A stretch of DNA of 64,000 nucleotides from positions 254,084 to 318,083 of the forward strand of contig ML682001.1 of the NCBI GenBank assembly GCA_007922195.1, in the 5' to 3' direction. Origin of the DNA: Podocnemis expansa (taxonomy: Eukaryota; Chordata; Testudines; Podocnemididae). A program made the position numbers and the translations under genes. The notes under the pieces were generated by a model. That model was given only the letters and a program-made list of their open reading frames with translations. It did no database searches and was not told where the DNA came from. Below, one piece after another: positions 34,111 to 45,186 of this stretch. Positions within the stretch are counted from its first letter, which is position 1. The number at the start of each line of letters is the position of its first letter.

Positions 34111-36848
34111 GACCCCTTGAATGCATGGGGGAGGGGTCCGTGTTGTATCCCCCCAACACACAACCAAAATGGCTATCTTTTAGGAGCCTTTGGACCATTG
34201 GATGATGGTCCCCTTTCCTCATTATAGGTGATCAACTCCAACAGGGTCACTTCTCCCTCCATCAAACCCTTGAACGTCAGAGCGGAACCCTAAACGCTTT
34301 TGCTAAACGCCCCCTCACAACCAACCTTGGGACACCTCTTCCTCCTCTCCAATAACAATGTGCCTCCCTGTTCCCTTCCCATACCCTTCAGGTCAAATAA
34401 GGGCCTCGCCACCAGAGCATTCTCATCACGTGCACGTGGTTCCAGTCACATACGCCCTTGGAGCCTTGGTAGGAACCTGGAGGTCATAGAGGTATGCAAA
34501 GTGGGCACATAATGCCCCCCTCGAAAGGCAGGATGCTTACACCTCTGCCAGCTCCTTTCCAGTCAGGCACACTGAAAAAGGTACGCTCCCGTGTCGCTAT
34601 CCCAAGAGCACTCCTTATCCGTTTCGGACTGCAATGGATCGGGGGGAAACTATTGCAGGATGATGTACCCCGCCCCCTAGGTGACAGGAAGAGGGCAAGC
34701 TCATACCCCTTTGTCCTCTATCTTCTCCCGCCTCACCTCCCCAGGCACTGCCCCTTTAATATCAGGGCCATGCTCTCCAGACTTGTATTAGGCTTTTGCC
34801 TGAGGGATCCTTGAGTCTCACTGTAGGGATTTTCGCCTTTTCAGCTCCTACCCCTCCTCCACAAGGACCTTCACCACATTACACTGGTCCTTCTGTCCAT
34901 GGGCAGATTTCAGTTTAGCCCTTGACTGGAACCTCCTCTGCTCTGGTGCCTCCCTCTAGCCAGGCAATGGTTGCTTTCCCCTGAAAACCCTAGATAGCCA
35001 TCTAGGAGCTGCCTTGATCTTTCAATTGCACCCCTCTCCTCCCTAGAATTGCAACAAAGGGAGATAGTAGGAGATAGAACTCCTAACCACCATTGGTATT
35101 CATACACCTGAGTGAGCCATTTGAGGACCTGTGGTCTTCAGCTCAGGGTAGTTCCCCTGCAGAACTCTGGCCCGGGAAAACTTACAGACCCTAATAGGCT
35201 GGAGAGCCTGATGCCTTATGGGTGACGATTTCATAACGTCCCCTCTTGCCCCTCTGTGTTCTTTAAAGGACACAGTGGTTCTTCCTTGTTTTCCCTAAGT
35301 AGGGTTGTCTTATGTTTTCTTCCTCTTCTCGGGATCTCTCCCTCTTACCCTCCTCCCACCAGGGACCTGCCCAAGCCTTAACCCGTCCCATACATGGGGT
35401 CGTGCAACAATAACACTCCTTTCCCTCAGAGCAGGCATTATAGACCACGTCCGACTTGTGTCTTACCTAAGGTGTCGTCTTGTCTCCTCATCAGGATATG
35501 TGCAAGATCCCTCGTAGTTGGCCCGTTGTAGCCGGTACCCAACACCTGCACCCGCTGCTAGAGATGAGTCATCCAGCTATGTTATGAAGGTTGACTGCCT
35601 CTCCATAGAAGTGAGAAGTGAGAATATCTTCCGAGCCACGTGCCCACCTCCAAACATTCTGATTCTGGAACTTGGAGGCACGACTCTCGAAGTGGACATG
35701 ACTGGTCAACAGAAATGGCCGGATACCCCTTCCCTCGATTCAGCACACCTCTCCCTACATGAGTCCATGTACCGGGAGAGTAGAGTACAGGGAGAGGGGG
35801 CAGAAATGCACACCCAACTCTGAAGTTGCGTAAGCCTCCCCCACCACATCGATGGTTTCACACTACCTCTACCTCAGGTCATTCCCCCCCTTTTGGTCAG
35901 GGACAACCTAACATGGGGAATTCAATCACTTTTCTCCCAGTTTCTCTCCTGATACTAGGATGGGTATACCTAAGGGTTCCCCTTTTTTTACTACTATAAC
36001 CTGTTCAAGGGTTACCTCTAAAGGAGGGCCCTTCTGAGATGTCCACTTCTCTCTTTAGGACAACCTTCCTGATGGAGTGTCTCTGATGCTTCTAGGCCCC
36101 AGAGATGGGTCTGCCAAGCATCTAGGCCTTATTCCGGGGCCCTCCTTCCAGGCCCTCCATTCCCACGTGTTAATGGGTGGAGGGGCAGGGGTCCCCACCA
36201 ACTCCTTCCTCATTCTCCTTCTTCCTGCATTAGTTTCCATATGGAGCCAGAATGCCTCAGTTTAGGGTGCCCCTTATCAATTCTACCCTTGGCATCTCCT
36301 GACAGTACGCCAATGGGGAAGGCATCTTGCCTATCCCCCGTTTGGTCAAGGGGCGATGTGTTCCCCGCCCCAGTCTTGGTTAGTAACTTAACCCAAGTGA
36401 CCTTCCTTTTTTGGGGTTCAGGTGGCAAGCGCAGCAATTATTCCACCCTTGCCCTTCGCCTGCAGCTGTGGGAGTCTGTTGCCCTGGATCATGACTGCCT
36501 TTCTCAGGAGTCGATTCTTCTAGGAAGGGGCAACCCTCCTACACTAGACGGTCTTGCTGGTGACAAGGATGTTCTTTGCTGTTATGATATAGTAAATTCT
36601 CTGACAATGAACCGGGGACTGCCCCTGTTGGAGTTATAGTCTCCTCACAGAGTGGCAATGACTCCTCGGCACTCTCATGCATGCCTTCTCTCGAAGATCT
36701 TACATTTGGTGGCATGCCTGTAGGCATTTGCTTGGCAGCCCACTGCTTCTTCACCCAAATTTGGGTGCTGTGCCATTTGTGGGTAGCTGTGCTGATGGCG
36801 GATAAGGTTCTAACTCCGCCCACCTTCCACAGTACAGCTAGCAGTCTC

Positions 36849-36945
36849 CTAATACTGAATGTATCCGAGCAGCACTCCAAGAAGAATGGTGGGTTACTTA
36901 CAAGTAACCGTCCTTCTTCGAGATGGGCTGCTTGGGTTCATTCAG
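36849..36945 (+). repeat. DIRS-like internal complementary region
   Basis: The first half (cctaatactgaatgtatccg, agcagcactccaag) repeats the right terminus. The second half (gggttacttacaagtaaccg, tccttcttcgagatgggctg) repeats the left terminus. The two halves are fused head to tail around tgggttacttac, which is the feature that separates DIRS elements from LTR elements. Confidence 0.82.
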
Positions 36946-37072
36946 AGCCCTCCCGCCATCCCTGCTACTCGGACTTAGCGATTAACGGGAACTGGAGAGG
37001 AGCAGGGCTGGGGCCATATTTATGGCCAGGGGGTGGTGGCTGCCAGCCCTGTCCTGACAGGCTAAGGCTAAA

Positions 37073-37147
37073 AGAAGTTCCGGCCAATTGTGCACTGTGG
37101 CATGTAGACACCTAATACTGAATGTACCCGAGCAGCACTCGAAGAAC
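37073..37147 (-). repeat. DIRS-like right inverted terminal repeat
   Basis: Ends gaagttccggccaattgtgc, then ctgtggcatgtagacaccta, then atactgaatgtacccgagca, then gcactcgaagaac. It is the inverted counterpart of the left terminus at 31,709-31,808. Confidence 0.85.
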
Positions 37148-37300
37148 ACACAGTTAGTAATTCACTCACCCAAGCTTCGCTCTCTCCCTTGCCTCTTCAG
37201 CTGGGGGATTGCCATCGCCTCCTTCTCAGGGCTTCACCAACTCCTTCCCTCTCAAACTCCCCTGTTTTCAGTCCCGCTGTTCACAAGATGAGAAGTTTGG
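37148..37300. repeat. duplicate of CR1 5'-region sequence
   Basis: The stretch caccaactccttccctctca, then aactcccctgttttcagtcc (about 37,227-37,275) repeats the sequence at about 31,424-31,475 upstream of CR1 ORF1 in the same orientation. The DIRS-like element therefore lies between two copies of CR1 5'-region sequence. Confidence 0.7.
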
Positions 37301-37639
37301 TAAGGCCCTTCAGGGAGAGGCTGCCTTTTTGTTCTATGTTTGTACAGCATCTAACATGACAAGGTCCTGATCTGTAACTCTGGCTCCTAATAGGTGCTAT
37401 AGTAAGACAAATATTACTAATATAATAATGGGTCTTCTGTATTTGATTGCTTTAGTCAGCTATCTTATTGTCTCAGGCCCATGTTCTCCTCTGGTCTTCA
37501 GCTTGTTATCTCTAGTTTCTCCTTTTGCTACCCTGAGTCTATTGTTTCATGGAAAATACAACTATTGTAGCCTTCATTGGCATGAAGAATTTGCTTCTAT
37601 CCTTCTATGAGAAGGTAGTTTGGTCACAATCAAAACATG

Positions 37640-37870
37640 TCTTTCTGGTACATTATTTTAAGGGCTATATTTAACTAAATTACCACCCTTTGTTTGCTTG
37701 TTTGTTCCTCTGGCAATAGAATTCAGCATCCTGTTTGCTTTTCTACACTGCAGCTGATGGTTTGCTGAAACCTCTCATGGATTTTCCTGAAGTAGCTTCT
37801 TAATTGAAACATCTCAAATACTGAATTAGTACTTCAAGTTCTGGAACTATTTACATCAAACTATTGCCAG
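37640..37870 (-). mobile_element. old CR1-like relic
   Basis: Words such as attcagcatcctgtttgctt and ttctacactgcagctgatgg resemble the CR1 stretch on the complementary strand (target of GCATYCTRTTTGCTTTTT). It is short and diverged. Confidence 0.4.
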
Positions 37871-37871
37871 G

Positions 37872-38103
37872 TTCCAAAGGGGTAGCCGTGTTAGTCTAGT
37901 TCAGCAAAACAAACAAGGAATCCTGTGGCACTTAAACGCTAAGAAATTTATTTATTGCATCAGTTTTCATGGGAGAAAATCCCACATTGTGAGAAGCTTT
38001 GAAGAGGGGGGNNNNNNNNNNATAAATTTGTTAGTCTCTAAAAGTACCACCAGACTCCTTGTTTGTTTTGCTGAACTAAAGTAACACGGCTACCCCTTTG
38101 GAA
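37872..38103. mobile_element. foldback repeat with about 46-bp inverted ends, 10-N gap inside
   Basis: Both ends read TTCCAAAGGGGTAGCCGTGT inwards (the right end as its reverse complement), followed by gttcagcaaaacaaacaagg. The arms then carry cctgtggcacttaaa and catgggagaaaatccca. A run of 10 N at 38,012-38,021 sits near the hairpin centre. Confidence 0.85.
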
Positions 38104-38556
38104 AATGTGGCTAGTCAGTCTGACCACAGCAGCTGTTTATAGCCCTCCCCCTCCCCACTAATGCAATTTTATTTCTGCAAACTCAATGACTCAAAAATCA
38201 AGGAAATCTCAGAAGGTAAGGGTTACTCTAGCAACCTTAACTCAGTTATGTCACATATCCTATGTGACTAAGCCATTGTCTGCCTCAGGAAATATGGATG
38301 CTGTGCACGAGTCATTATCTGATTGCAGACAATGATCCCTAAATATGCAGTTCTGAGTAATTTTGACCAGGTTGCCAGGTCATGGGTATAACATATTACT
38401 TAAAATTTTCATTCTCCACACCTGATATATCAAAGCAGTAGTCTTTATTTTATATATATTATGCTTACCTTATAGGGTGCCAAATTATATCTTCTGAAAA
38501 TACTTTTCACTCAGATTATGTTTTACCTTCCAGAAGAAGTAATTCCTAGTGATTTG
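38104..38556. other. no supported feature
   Basis: AT-rich sequence between two repeats; nothing recognised. Confidence 0.5.
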
Positions 38557-38912
38557 CAGGGGCATTGCTGCCCCGGGGAAGGACCCAGGGCACGGGCCCC
38601 GGCCCCACCCCCTGGCTGTGGGCCATGCCACTGGCCTTGATTCTGTGCTCGGGCCGACCCAGCCTCAGGTACCTGCTGCTTCCAGCCTGGCCCCGGATCC
38701 CTGGCCGGGGACAGGGCAGAGAGCAGCAGCTGCTGTGGTGGGTGGCACGGCCTAGGACAGGGCTGGAAGCGGCTGTAGCCACCGCGGGCAGCCAGGCTCC
38801 AGATCTCCCGCTGGAGACTGGAAGACGCAGGGGGCTAAGGGCCAGGACTCAGGGCACTGGCGCTGGGATTCAGGGCACGAGCCCAGTGTGCCTGGTGCTA
38901 GCAATGCCCCTG
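38557..38912. mobile_element. GC-rich non-autonomous hAT element
   Basis: A 356-bp element with ends CAGGGGCATTGCTGCC and GGTGCTAGCAATGCCCCTG. It is flanked by GTGATTTG (38,549-38,556) and GTAATTTG (38,913-38,920), 7 of 8 identical. It shares termini and GC-rich filler (cccggatccctggccgggga) with 26,538 and 41,583. Confidence 0.88.
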
Positions 38913-39384
38913 GTAATTTGGGTAAGAAATGGAGTTCACAAAAGCCAGAGATGGTCAAAACAGATTGGCTAGTGTTTTGCAAATCCAGACGTAGTTTAGG
39001 TTCAGGCCCCATTCTATCTGTTTTTGACCCCTATCTAATAAAATGGGCACCTCTGGAGAAGGCGGAAGTTTTATATTATTGGAAGAGAAGGGGAAGTTGA
39101 AAGGCTGACTTGTGGAAAAATTGCTTGTTTCTGACAGCCTTAACTTGGCCCTGACATTTGGTCCTGATGTCTAAAATATGAGCAGCTTTGTGAAAATTTC
39201 ACAAACATTATGGCTAATTTGATGTTCTAGATAAATTTGCATTCCTGTTTTGCATACAAAATGACAAGACTTAGAGAGCCCATCCCATGTTCCTTGCAAA
39301 TGTAAAACTCCCACTAAAATCAATGATGGTTTTAAGTGTATGAGAAATACAGCATGAACTTCTAAGACTTGATAACATAAGAAT

Positions 39385-39500
39385 CACCGTACTTGCTCAT
39401 GCCAATGGTCAATCCCAATATCCTGTCTTTCAACACTGATTGGTACCAGATACTTCAGAGGGAACAAAAATCAAAGGACAATTATTGATGCTGTCCAGTC
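39385..39500. repeat. dispersed repeat, copy related to 51,183-51,310
   Basis: Reads gctcatgccaatggtcaatc, then ccaatatcctgtctttcaac, then ggtaccagatacttcagagg. The copy near 51.2 kb keeps the same order (cagaccaatgatccatctaa, caggtgcttcagaggga). I know this as a common reptile LINE-linked motif, but the class is not settled here. Confidence 0.6.
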
Positions 39501-40316
39501 CCAGTTTCTGGCAGTCAGAATTTAGGGCCACCCATAGTATGGTGATGTATGCTTGTTGATCTTGGCTAATAATCATTGATGAACCTATCCATGAACTTTC
39601 CTTATTTTTATTTGAGCTAAATCACACTTTTGTTTTTCACAAAATCCCATGGCAATGAGTTCCACAGGCTGACCATGTACTGTGTGAAGAAGGACAGTGC
39701 TTGTTTATGTTTGTTGTAAACCTGCTGCCCATTCATTTAATTTGGTGACCCTTGGTTCATGTGTTTTGTGAAAGAGTAACGTTCTCACTGTCTCATCTAT
39801 TCTCAAAAGCCCACATCCACACTGTTTGAATCAAAACAACTTCTTGGGTTTGCTGAAATACACTAACAAATTGCCCCTCTGGAACTGTTTGAATTGATCT
39901 TGTGGCTTACCCTTCTCTGAATGTACATACATACCTAAGATACCACAGTTTCCATTTCATGCATCTGATGATGTAGGATTATACACGAAAGCTTATGTGA
40001 GAAATATGTTTGTTAGACTTTAGAAGTGCAAGAGGACTCCTCAGTTGTTTTACTTCCTTATTGACTTTCTCTACATCATTCTTCATTTTATAGACCTCTA
40101 GGATATACTCGCTTAGTTGTCTCTTGTGTAAGAAGAATAGTTAGAGTCTTTTTAATCTCTCCTCACAGGGAAATTGTTCCATCCCTTTAATTATTTTGGT
40201 TACTCTTATCTGCACTTCTATAATGCTAGTATCTCTTTTTTGAGATGGGGTGACCAGAACTGAGCACAGTATTCAAGGTGTGGGTGTACCATGGATTTTT
40301 TTGGTGCCATTATGAC

Positions 40317-40883
40317 CAGGCCTGCCAACAGCAGTTCCGGGCTCGAGAGTACTATGGCTCCCACTTCCTCCTACAAAGAGAGAGCTGAGGTTTACGACCA
40401 TGGGCACCAGGTGAAGCTTCTTGGGAGGTCTACCCCGCTTCTTCTGTCTATGGTCCCCCCACACTCCAGAGCTCCACCCCAGCTCTGCCCCAGTCCCACC
40501 CACTCCACTACTTGGCCCACTCACCACTGCATCCTGTCCCCCTCGTCTTTTCCACATGCCTCTTTTCCCATTAATGATAAGTGGCAGCTGGGCGACTGAG
40601 CTGAGAGGAGAGACACAAGAGTGGGGAGTCCAAACAGGGAAAAGGGTGTGTGGAAGAGAAGACAGAGAGCCTAGCAGGAAGGAAGACTATGGTGCTGAGC
40701 TTTTGGTAGAGTATGGCCTGGGGCTGAGCAGGGTAGACTGTGGGCAGGGCCAGGGGTGGAAATGGTGGGTCAGGAGTTACATTCCCTAAGGGGGAGCTTC
40801 ACTTGCTGCCTATGGCCTGGGCCCTTTTAAAATTGCTGAGGGACTGGACAATTGCCCGCTATGCCTGTCTTTGTCATGGCCTG
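40317..40883. mobile_element. non-autonomous hAT-like element, 567 bp
   Basis: The ends CAGGCCTGCCAACAG and CTTTGTCATGGCCTG are imperfectly inverted. The flanking 8-mers ATTATGAC and GTTATGAT agree at 6 of 8 positions. It splits the old LINE. The proline-rich frames inside (40,273-40,789) are unrelated to any family I know. Confidence 0.68.
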
Positions 40884-41582
40884 GTTATGATATGGTTCTT
40901 TTCATATTATCTGTCTTTTTCCTGATGGTTCCTAACATTCTGTGAACTTCTTTGGCTACCATTCGACACGAGAATGATCCATGATGTCTCCAAGATCTTT
41001 CTTGAGTGGTAACAGCTAATTTAGACCCCATCATTTTGCATGTATAGCTGGGAATATTTTTTCCAGTGAACACTGGCTTACATTCATCAACGATGAAGTT
41101 TCATCTGCATTTTTATTGCCCAGTCACCCAGTTTTATGAGATTCCTTTTTGAGTCTTCATAGTCAGCTTTGGATGTAATGAACATGAGTAATTTTGTATT
41201 GTCTGCAGATTTTGCCAACTCACTGTTTACCTCTTTTTCTAGATAATTTATTAATACTTTGAACAGCACAGATCTCAGTATGTATTCTTGGAAAACTCTG
41301 CTACTAATTTCACTCCACTGTAAAAACTGTCTTTTTATTTTTACCCTGTTTCCTAACTTTTGAACACTTACTGATCTGTGACAGGACCTTCCTGCTTATC
41401 CTACAACTGCTTACTATACTTGAGAGCCTTTGGTGAGGGATTATGTCAAAAGCTTTCTGAAAATCTAAGTGCACTGCATGCACTGGATCACCCTTGTTCA
41501 CAAGCTTGTTGACCCTCCAAAGGAATTGTACTGGATTAGTGATGCATGATTTCCCTTTACAAAAGCCATGTTTATTTCCCCT

Positions 41583-41751
41583 CAGGAGCATTGCTGGTGC
41601 TGGGCTTACAGGGCTCGAGCCCTGAGTCCCAGCACCCACGTCCTGCGTCTGCCACCAGGCCGCCCTTGGCGATGGCTGCAGCAGTTGTGCACAAGCCCTG
41701 AGTCCTAGCATGCCGAGCCCTGGCTCTTTTTCCAGGCCAGTGGCGCTCCTG
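41583..41751. mobile_element. non-autonomous hAT element, 169 bp
   Basis: The ends CAGGAGCATTGCTGG and CCAGTGGCGCTCCTG are inverted. The flanking 8-mers TTTCCCCT (41,575-41,582) and TTTCCCCC (41,752-41,759) agree at 7 of 8 positions. It belongs to the same family as 38,557 and 26,538 and interrupts the old LINE RT region. Confidence 0.85.
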
Positions 41752-42329
41752 TTTCCCCCCTACAAATCTTGTTAATCTATGTGTCTTTTACTATGTTTTC
41801 AACAAATTTGCAGGTAGCAAAGTTAGGTTATTATCTGTAATGGCCGAAATCACCTCTGGAGTCTTTTTTGATCAACTGGTGTCACCCCAGCTATTCTAAA
41901 GTCATCTAGTACAGAAGCTGATTTAAATGATAGGTTACTTATCACACTTAGATGTTCAGAGATTTCATATTTGACTTCCTTCAGAATGAGGTGACTTATT
42001 ACTGTGTGATTTATCAGTTTGTTCCAAACCCTCCTCTACTGACACCTCAGCCTGGGTCAGTTCCTCAGATTTGCAACCTAAAAAAAAAAGTCTTATTTAT
42101 GGGAATGCCCCTCACATCCTCCTCGCCCTGGCTTTGTCTTCCTTAAGTGCTCCTTTATTTTCCAATGGCTTCACCCATTGTTTGGCTGGTTTCCTATTTC
42201 TAATGTACCTAAACAAAATCTTGCTGTTAGTTTTTGTATCTCTTGCTTGTTGCTCTTCGTATTGCAAGCTAGTAAACAGGAACAGTACACAGAAGAGTTT
42301 GAGAAGGGAGTCCTCTAGGTGAAGAACAA

Positions 42330-42563
42330 GTGATGGAACTAGGAGCAGTGGTCTCAGTTTCAGTGGAGGAGGTTTAGGTTAGATATCAGGAAAAACTTTT
42401 TCACTAGGAGGGTGGTGAAGCACTGGAATGGGTTACCAGGGGAAGTGGTGGAATTTCCATCTTCAGAGGTTTTAAAGGGCCAGCTTGACGCGGTCCTGTT
42501 CTGAGCATGGGGTTGGACTAGATGACCTCCTCCAACCCTAATCTTCTCTAAGTCTATGATGGA
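42330..42563 (+). mobile_element. CR1 LINE 3' end fragment
   Basis: Plus-strand text follows the CR1 3' end: ggaggtttaggttagatatc, then aggaaaaactttttcactag, then gggtggtgaagcactggaat, then ggttggactagatgacctcc, and finally a tctatgatgg tail. It is truncated at the 5' side. Confidence 0.92.
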
Positions 42564-42843
42564 GAAGCAACTATGTGACCTGGAGTGAGTTGTTATCTGT
42601 CAGTGTGTTTGTTGTGTGCTTTCCTGCTTTGCTGTATGCCTGCTTGATGGAAATGTGCAGTGTGGGCTGTTGGAGGGGAGTCTTGGGAGGAAGTTTAGAG
42701 AGGGAGCATGCAAGCCAGATACACCTAAGAAACATTCTCTAAACTTAGTCCAATAACAACACCAAACCCATAAAAAAACCAAAACAAAACAAAATGCAAA
42801 GATCAAATAAACAAAAACTCCAGCCAGAATAAAAATAATACAT

Positions 42844-42960
42844 GCAGTGGTGTGGCTGTGTTGGTCCCAGGATACAAGACAGACAAGGTGAGGTAATATA
42901 TTTTATTGTATCAACCATAAAAAAAATCACCTCACTCACCTTGTGTCTCTAAAAATAAAT
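42844..42960 (+). mobile_element. MITE-like repeat fragment ('tgtgttggtcccaggatac' type)
   Basis: Contains gcagtggtgtggctgtgttg, then gtcccaggatacaagacaga, then ggtgaggtaatatattttat. A related terminus in the other orientation occurs at 58,905-58,992 (aggtgatatctgtcattgga; cttgggaccaact). Confidence 0.6.
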
Positions 42961-43559
42961 GCAGATGGGAGTCTAGCAGGAGACTGGGAGCTCTCCAGTT
43001 CTTTGCTGTGGAGGCAATGTATATGAGAATGTGCCTCTGGGGCATGAGGCGTATGTATGGACTTTGTGCATGCAACTCAGGACTCTCAGTGACCTAGCAC
43101 AGACTCTTGAGACCAGAATGGAGGACCTAAAGAAGACAGAGAAGTACACAGAGGAGACTTCCCAGGACACAGCAGAGTGGTTCCACCTGTGCTGTTGAGG
43201 ATGAGCTTCTGGGGGCAAGAACATCAAATTGGAGAGTAGAGAAATGATCCCATAGTTGGGACCCTCCTTGTGGCCCAGTCACCATGCAGCTGTGAGCCAT
43301 GTGATACCATTTTGGCTGTAATTGGGGCAGGGAGGTACATGCACCTTCCCTGGGCATAGAGCTGGCCGAGAGATGCAAGAAGTGGGCAGTGCAGGATCAA
43401 GCCAGCCAGCAACAGGCAGACAAGGTGCTCAGCGCCCACCCCACACAGTGTCAAGTCCAGTGACCCTAGCTAGCAGGGGATGCCTGGCACTAGATCAAGA
43501 GTGACAAGTGGGCAAGATGGGCAGCTGAGACACCTGAAGCTGAAGGAGACCAGTCAGTG

Positions 43560-44010
43560 GGTGTGGAGTGGGGGATTATGGGATAAGGAGGGTGATGCAG
43601 GGCACTAGGGCACAGGGGGGCACAGTGAGCGGGGTGCAGGGAGTTGGGGCATGGGGGGCAGTTTTTGGGGTACTGGAGGCAGTCGCTGGGGGATGCAAGG
43701 GAGCAGTACTTAAGCAGGAGAGGGGTCCATGAAGTGCATTCCCTACATGGGGCACTAGATGCTGGAGCAGGGAGGGCCTGGGAAGGGGTTCATTCTGCTC
43801 TGGACAGGGAACTCTGTCTGCAGGACAGACATGTGTTGGGAGTTCCCTGGGTAGGGTGCTGGGTGCCCAGTGTTGGGGGGGTGGTCCCAGTCTAGGGTGC
43901 TGGGTGCCTGGAAGGGCATTCCCTGCCTGGGAGAGCCCCCTGCCACATGAGACCTGGAGCCAGAGGCAAGTGGCCAGCAGGGGGAGATGGTCACTGAGGG
44001 TGAGTGAACT
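43560..44010. repeat. G-rich imperfect repeat block
   Basis: The plus strand repeats phrases like gggggcacagtg, gggcatggggggcag and tggggtactggaggcagtcg. The style is like the block at 4.1-4.4 kb. The minus-strand frame 43,576-44,055 is Pro/Leu-rich translation of this block and is not accepted as a gene. Confidence 0.5.
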
Positions 44011-44269
44011 CTGCCACCCTAGCCAAAGACCAAAGTCAACAGAAATCCATAGCAAATGTAACAGGAAGCAGTGAATGCTTCAAAATACCACCCCCTGAAT
44101 ATCTGTGGAGGTGTTAGAACATACCCTGTGCAAAGAAAAACAAGAACAAGTATGTGCTTTTCTTTTTTGGGTGTGTATTCACAGCATATTTCTTGGTAAC
44201 AATCACAACTGTATCCTGCTGTAACAGAGTTTGTTTTAAAAAGAACACTTAAAATGCATGAGTTTTAAG

Positions 44270-44525
44270 TTCCAGAGGGGTAGCTGTGTTAGTCTAGTTC
44301 ATCAAAACAAGCAAGGCGTCCTGTGGCACTTAAAGACTAAAAATTTTATTTATTGCATGAGCTTTTGTGGGAGAAAAATCCCGCTTTATCAGATGCTTTG
44401 AAGATGGGGGAACTTACAGAATGGGAGGAATCTTCAAAGAGTCTGAGGTAGCAGGATTTCATCCCACAAAAGCTCATGTGATAGATTTGTTAGTCTAAGT
44501 GCCACAGGATTCCTTGCTTGTTTTG
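44270..44525. mobile_element. foldback repeat, one end truncated, 12-bp target duplication
   Basis: Starts with the complete family end TTCCAGAGGGGTAGCTGTGT, then gttcatcaaaacaagcaagg. At the right it stops within ccttgcttgttttg, short of the mirror end. The insertion is flanked by an exact 12-bp direct repeat ATGAGTTTTAAG at 44,258-44,269 and 44,526-44,537. Confidence 0.85.
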
Positions 44526-44537
44526 ATGAGTTTTAAG

Positions 44538-45186
44538 GGCTCTTTTAACTCTCCTAACTAAGGGAAGACAGTGAGCCTTTCAAAGGGATAAAACAATTGA
44601 AACTGCTAGCCCACAAAGAGGGCATATCTTCATTTTAGTCTGCGTTCAGCACCCTGGGCACCTTAAATATGCCAGGACGTTACAACAGCCACAGTGTAAA
44701 GCTCAACGCTGAACATAAGGACTGAGAAGCATAAGGGTAGCTTCAGCTACACTTGGTCCAAAAGAAAACATGGATCCTGTACTACTAGGTATGGAAAATG
44801 AAAGAATCAGGGAATCTTAACGCTGTCAGCCCAATGGCAAAATTAATGTGAGTGGCAATTTATTTAACCCAGAAGAGCAAGATGATTTTGGAGGAGTGAA
44901 GCGGCCTTAACGTCTGCTCTTTCTGCCAGACAGACAATCTTGCATACGGAATCCATTTGGCCACACATGGACCCATCCACAGGTCGAGCTGATTGCAGAC
45001 AACACTCTTGCAGTAACTCTGAAGCTTCGTGGTAACTTTAGCCACTCTACGAGAACAACTGGATTTACACACAGTACTTAACAATTTCATTACCCACATC
45101 CAGCAGAGGAGAGGCGAAATGATTATGGAGAGAAGAGACCCTTAAAATCTCCCCAGCAGCTGACTGCATAGAATAGCCTCACTTAC
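44538..45186. other. no supported gene; 80-codon minus frame
   Basis: The minus frame 44,860-45,099 (VAKVTTKLQSYCKSVVCNQL and so on) is Cys-containing but not recognised. It is of interest only because a possible exon lies just upstream on the same strand (45,187-45,234). Confidence 0.3.

Larger units (their letters stand above)
31709..37147 (+). mobile_element. DIRS-like retroelement (inverted terminal repeats, internal complementary region), decayed
   Basis: DIRS elements are retroelements with inverted rather than direct terminal repeats, copied through a circular form and integrated by a tyrosine recombinase. This 5.4-kb unit shows the expected layout. The left terminal repeat (31,709-31,808) is inverted relative to the right one (37,073-37,147). 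Just inside the right end an internal complementary region (36,849-36,945) joins right-end sequence directly to left-end sequence, as a circle junction would. A gag-like protein remnant lies at 33.7-34.1 kb. I could not recognise reverse transcriptase, RNase H, methyltransferase or recombinase text in 34.1-36.8 kb, so the body may be non-autonomous or badly decayed. Left of the gag part lies an 82-bp tandem array. Confidence 0.8.
39640..42300 (-). mobile_element. old LINE (CR1/L2-type) with recognisable reverse transcriptase, invaded by two hAT elements
   Basis: On the minus strand, translation from about 41,582 to 41,430 gives HGFCKGKSCITN, then NKLVNKGDPVHAVHLDFQKA and FDIIPHQRL, which is RT motif A of the CR1/L2 group with its Asp intact. 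Further down (41,250-41,100) LAKSADNTKLL stands where FADD is expected, so the second catalytic motif has changed, and KLGDWAIKMQMKLH follows. Text for the later domain appears near 40,200-40,270 (ccagaactgagcacagtatt). The copy is heavily frameshifted and older than copy B. hAT elements at 40,317-40,883 and 41,583-41,751 interrupt it. Confidence 0.75.

Noticed and set aside
34110..36848. Reverse transcriptase or tyrosine recombinase of the DIRS-like element
   Set aside because: I looked for conserved RT and recombinase motifs in this stretch and could not recognise any with confidence.
43576..44055. 159-codon Pro/Leu-rich minus frame
   Set aside because: It translates a G-rich imperfect repeat and shows no family features.
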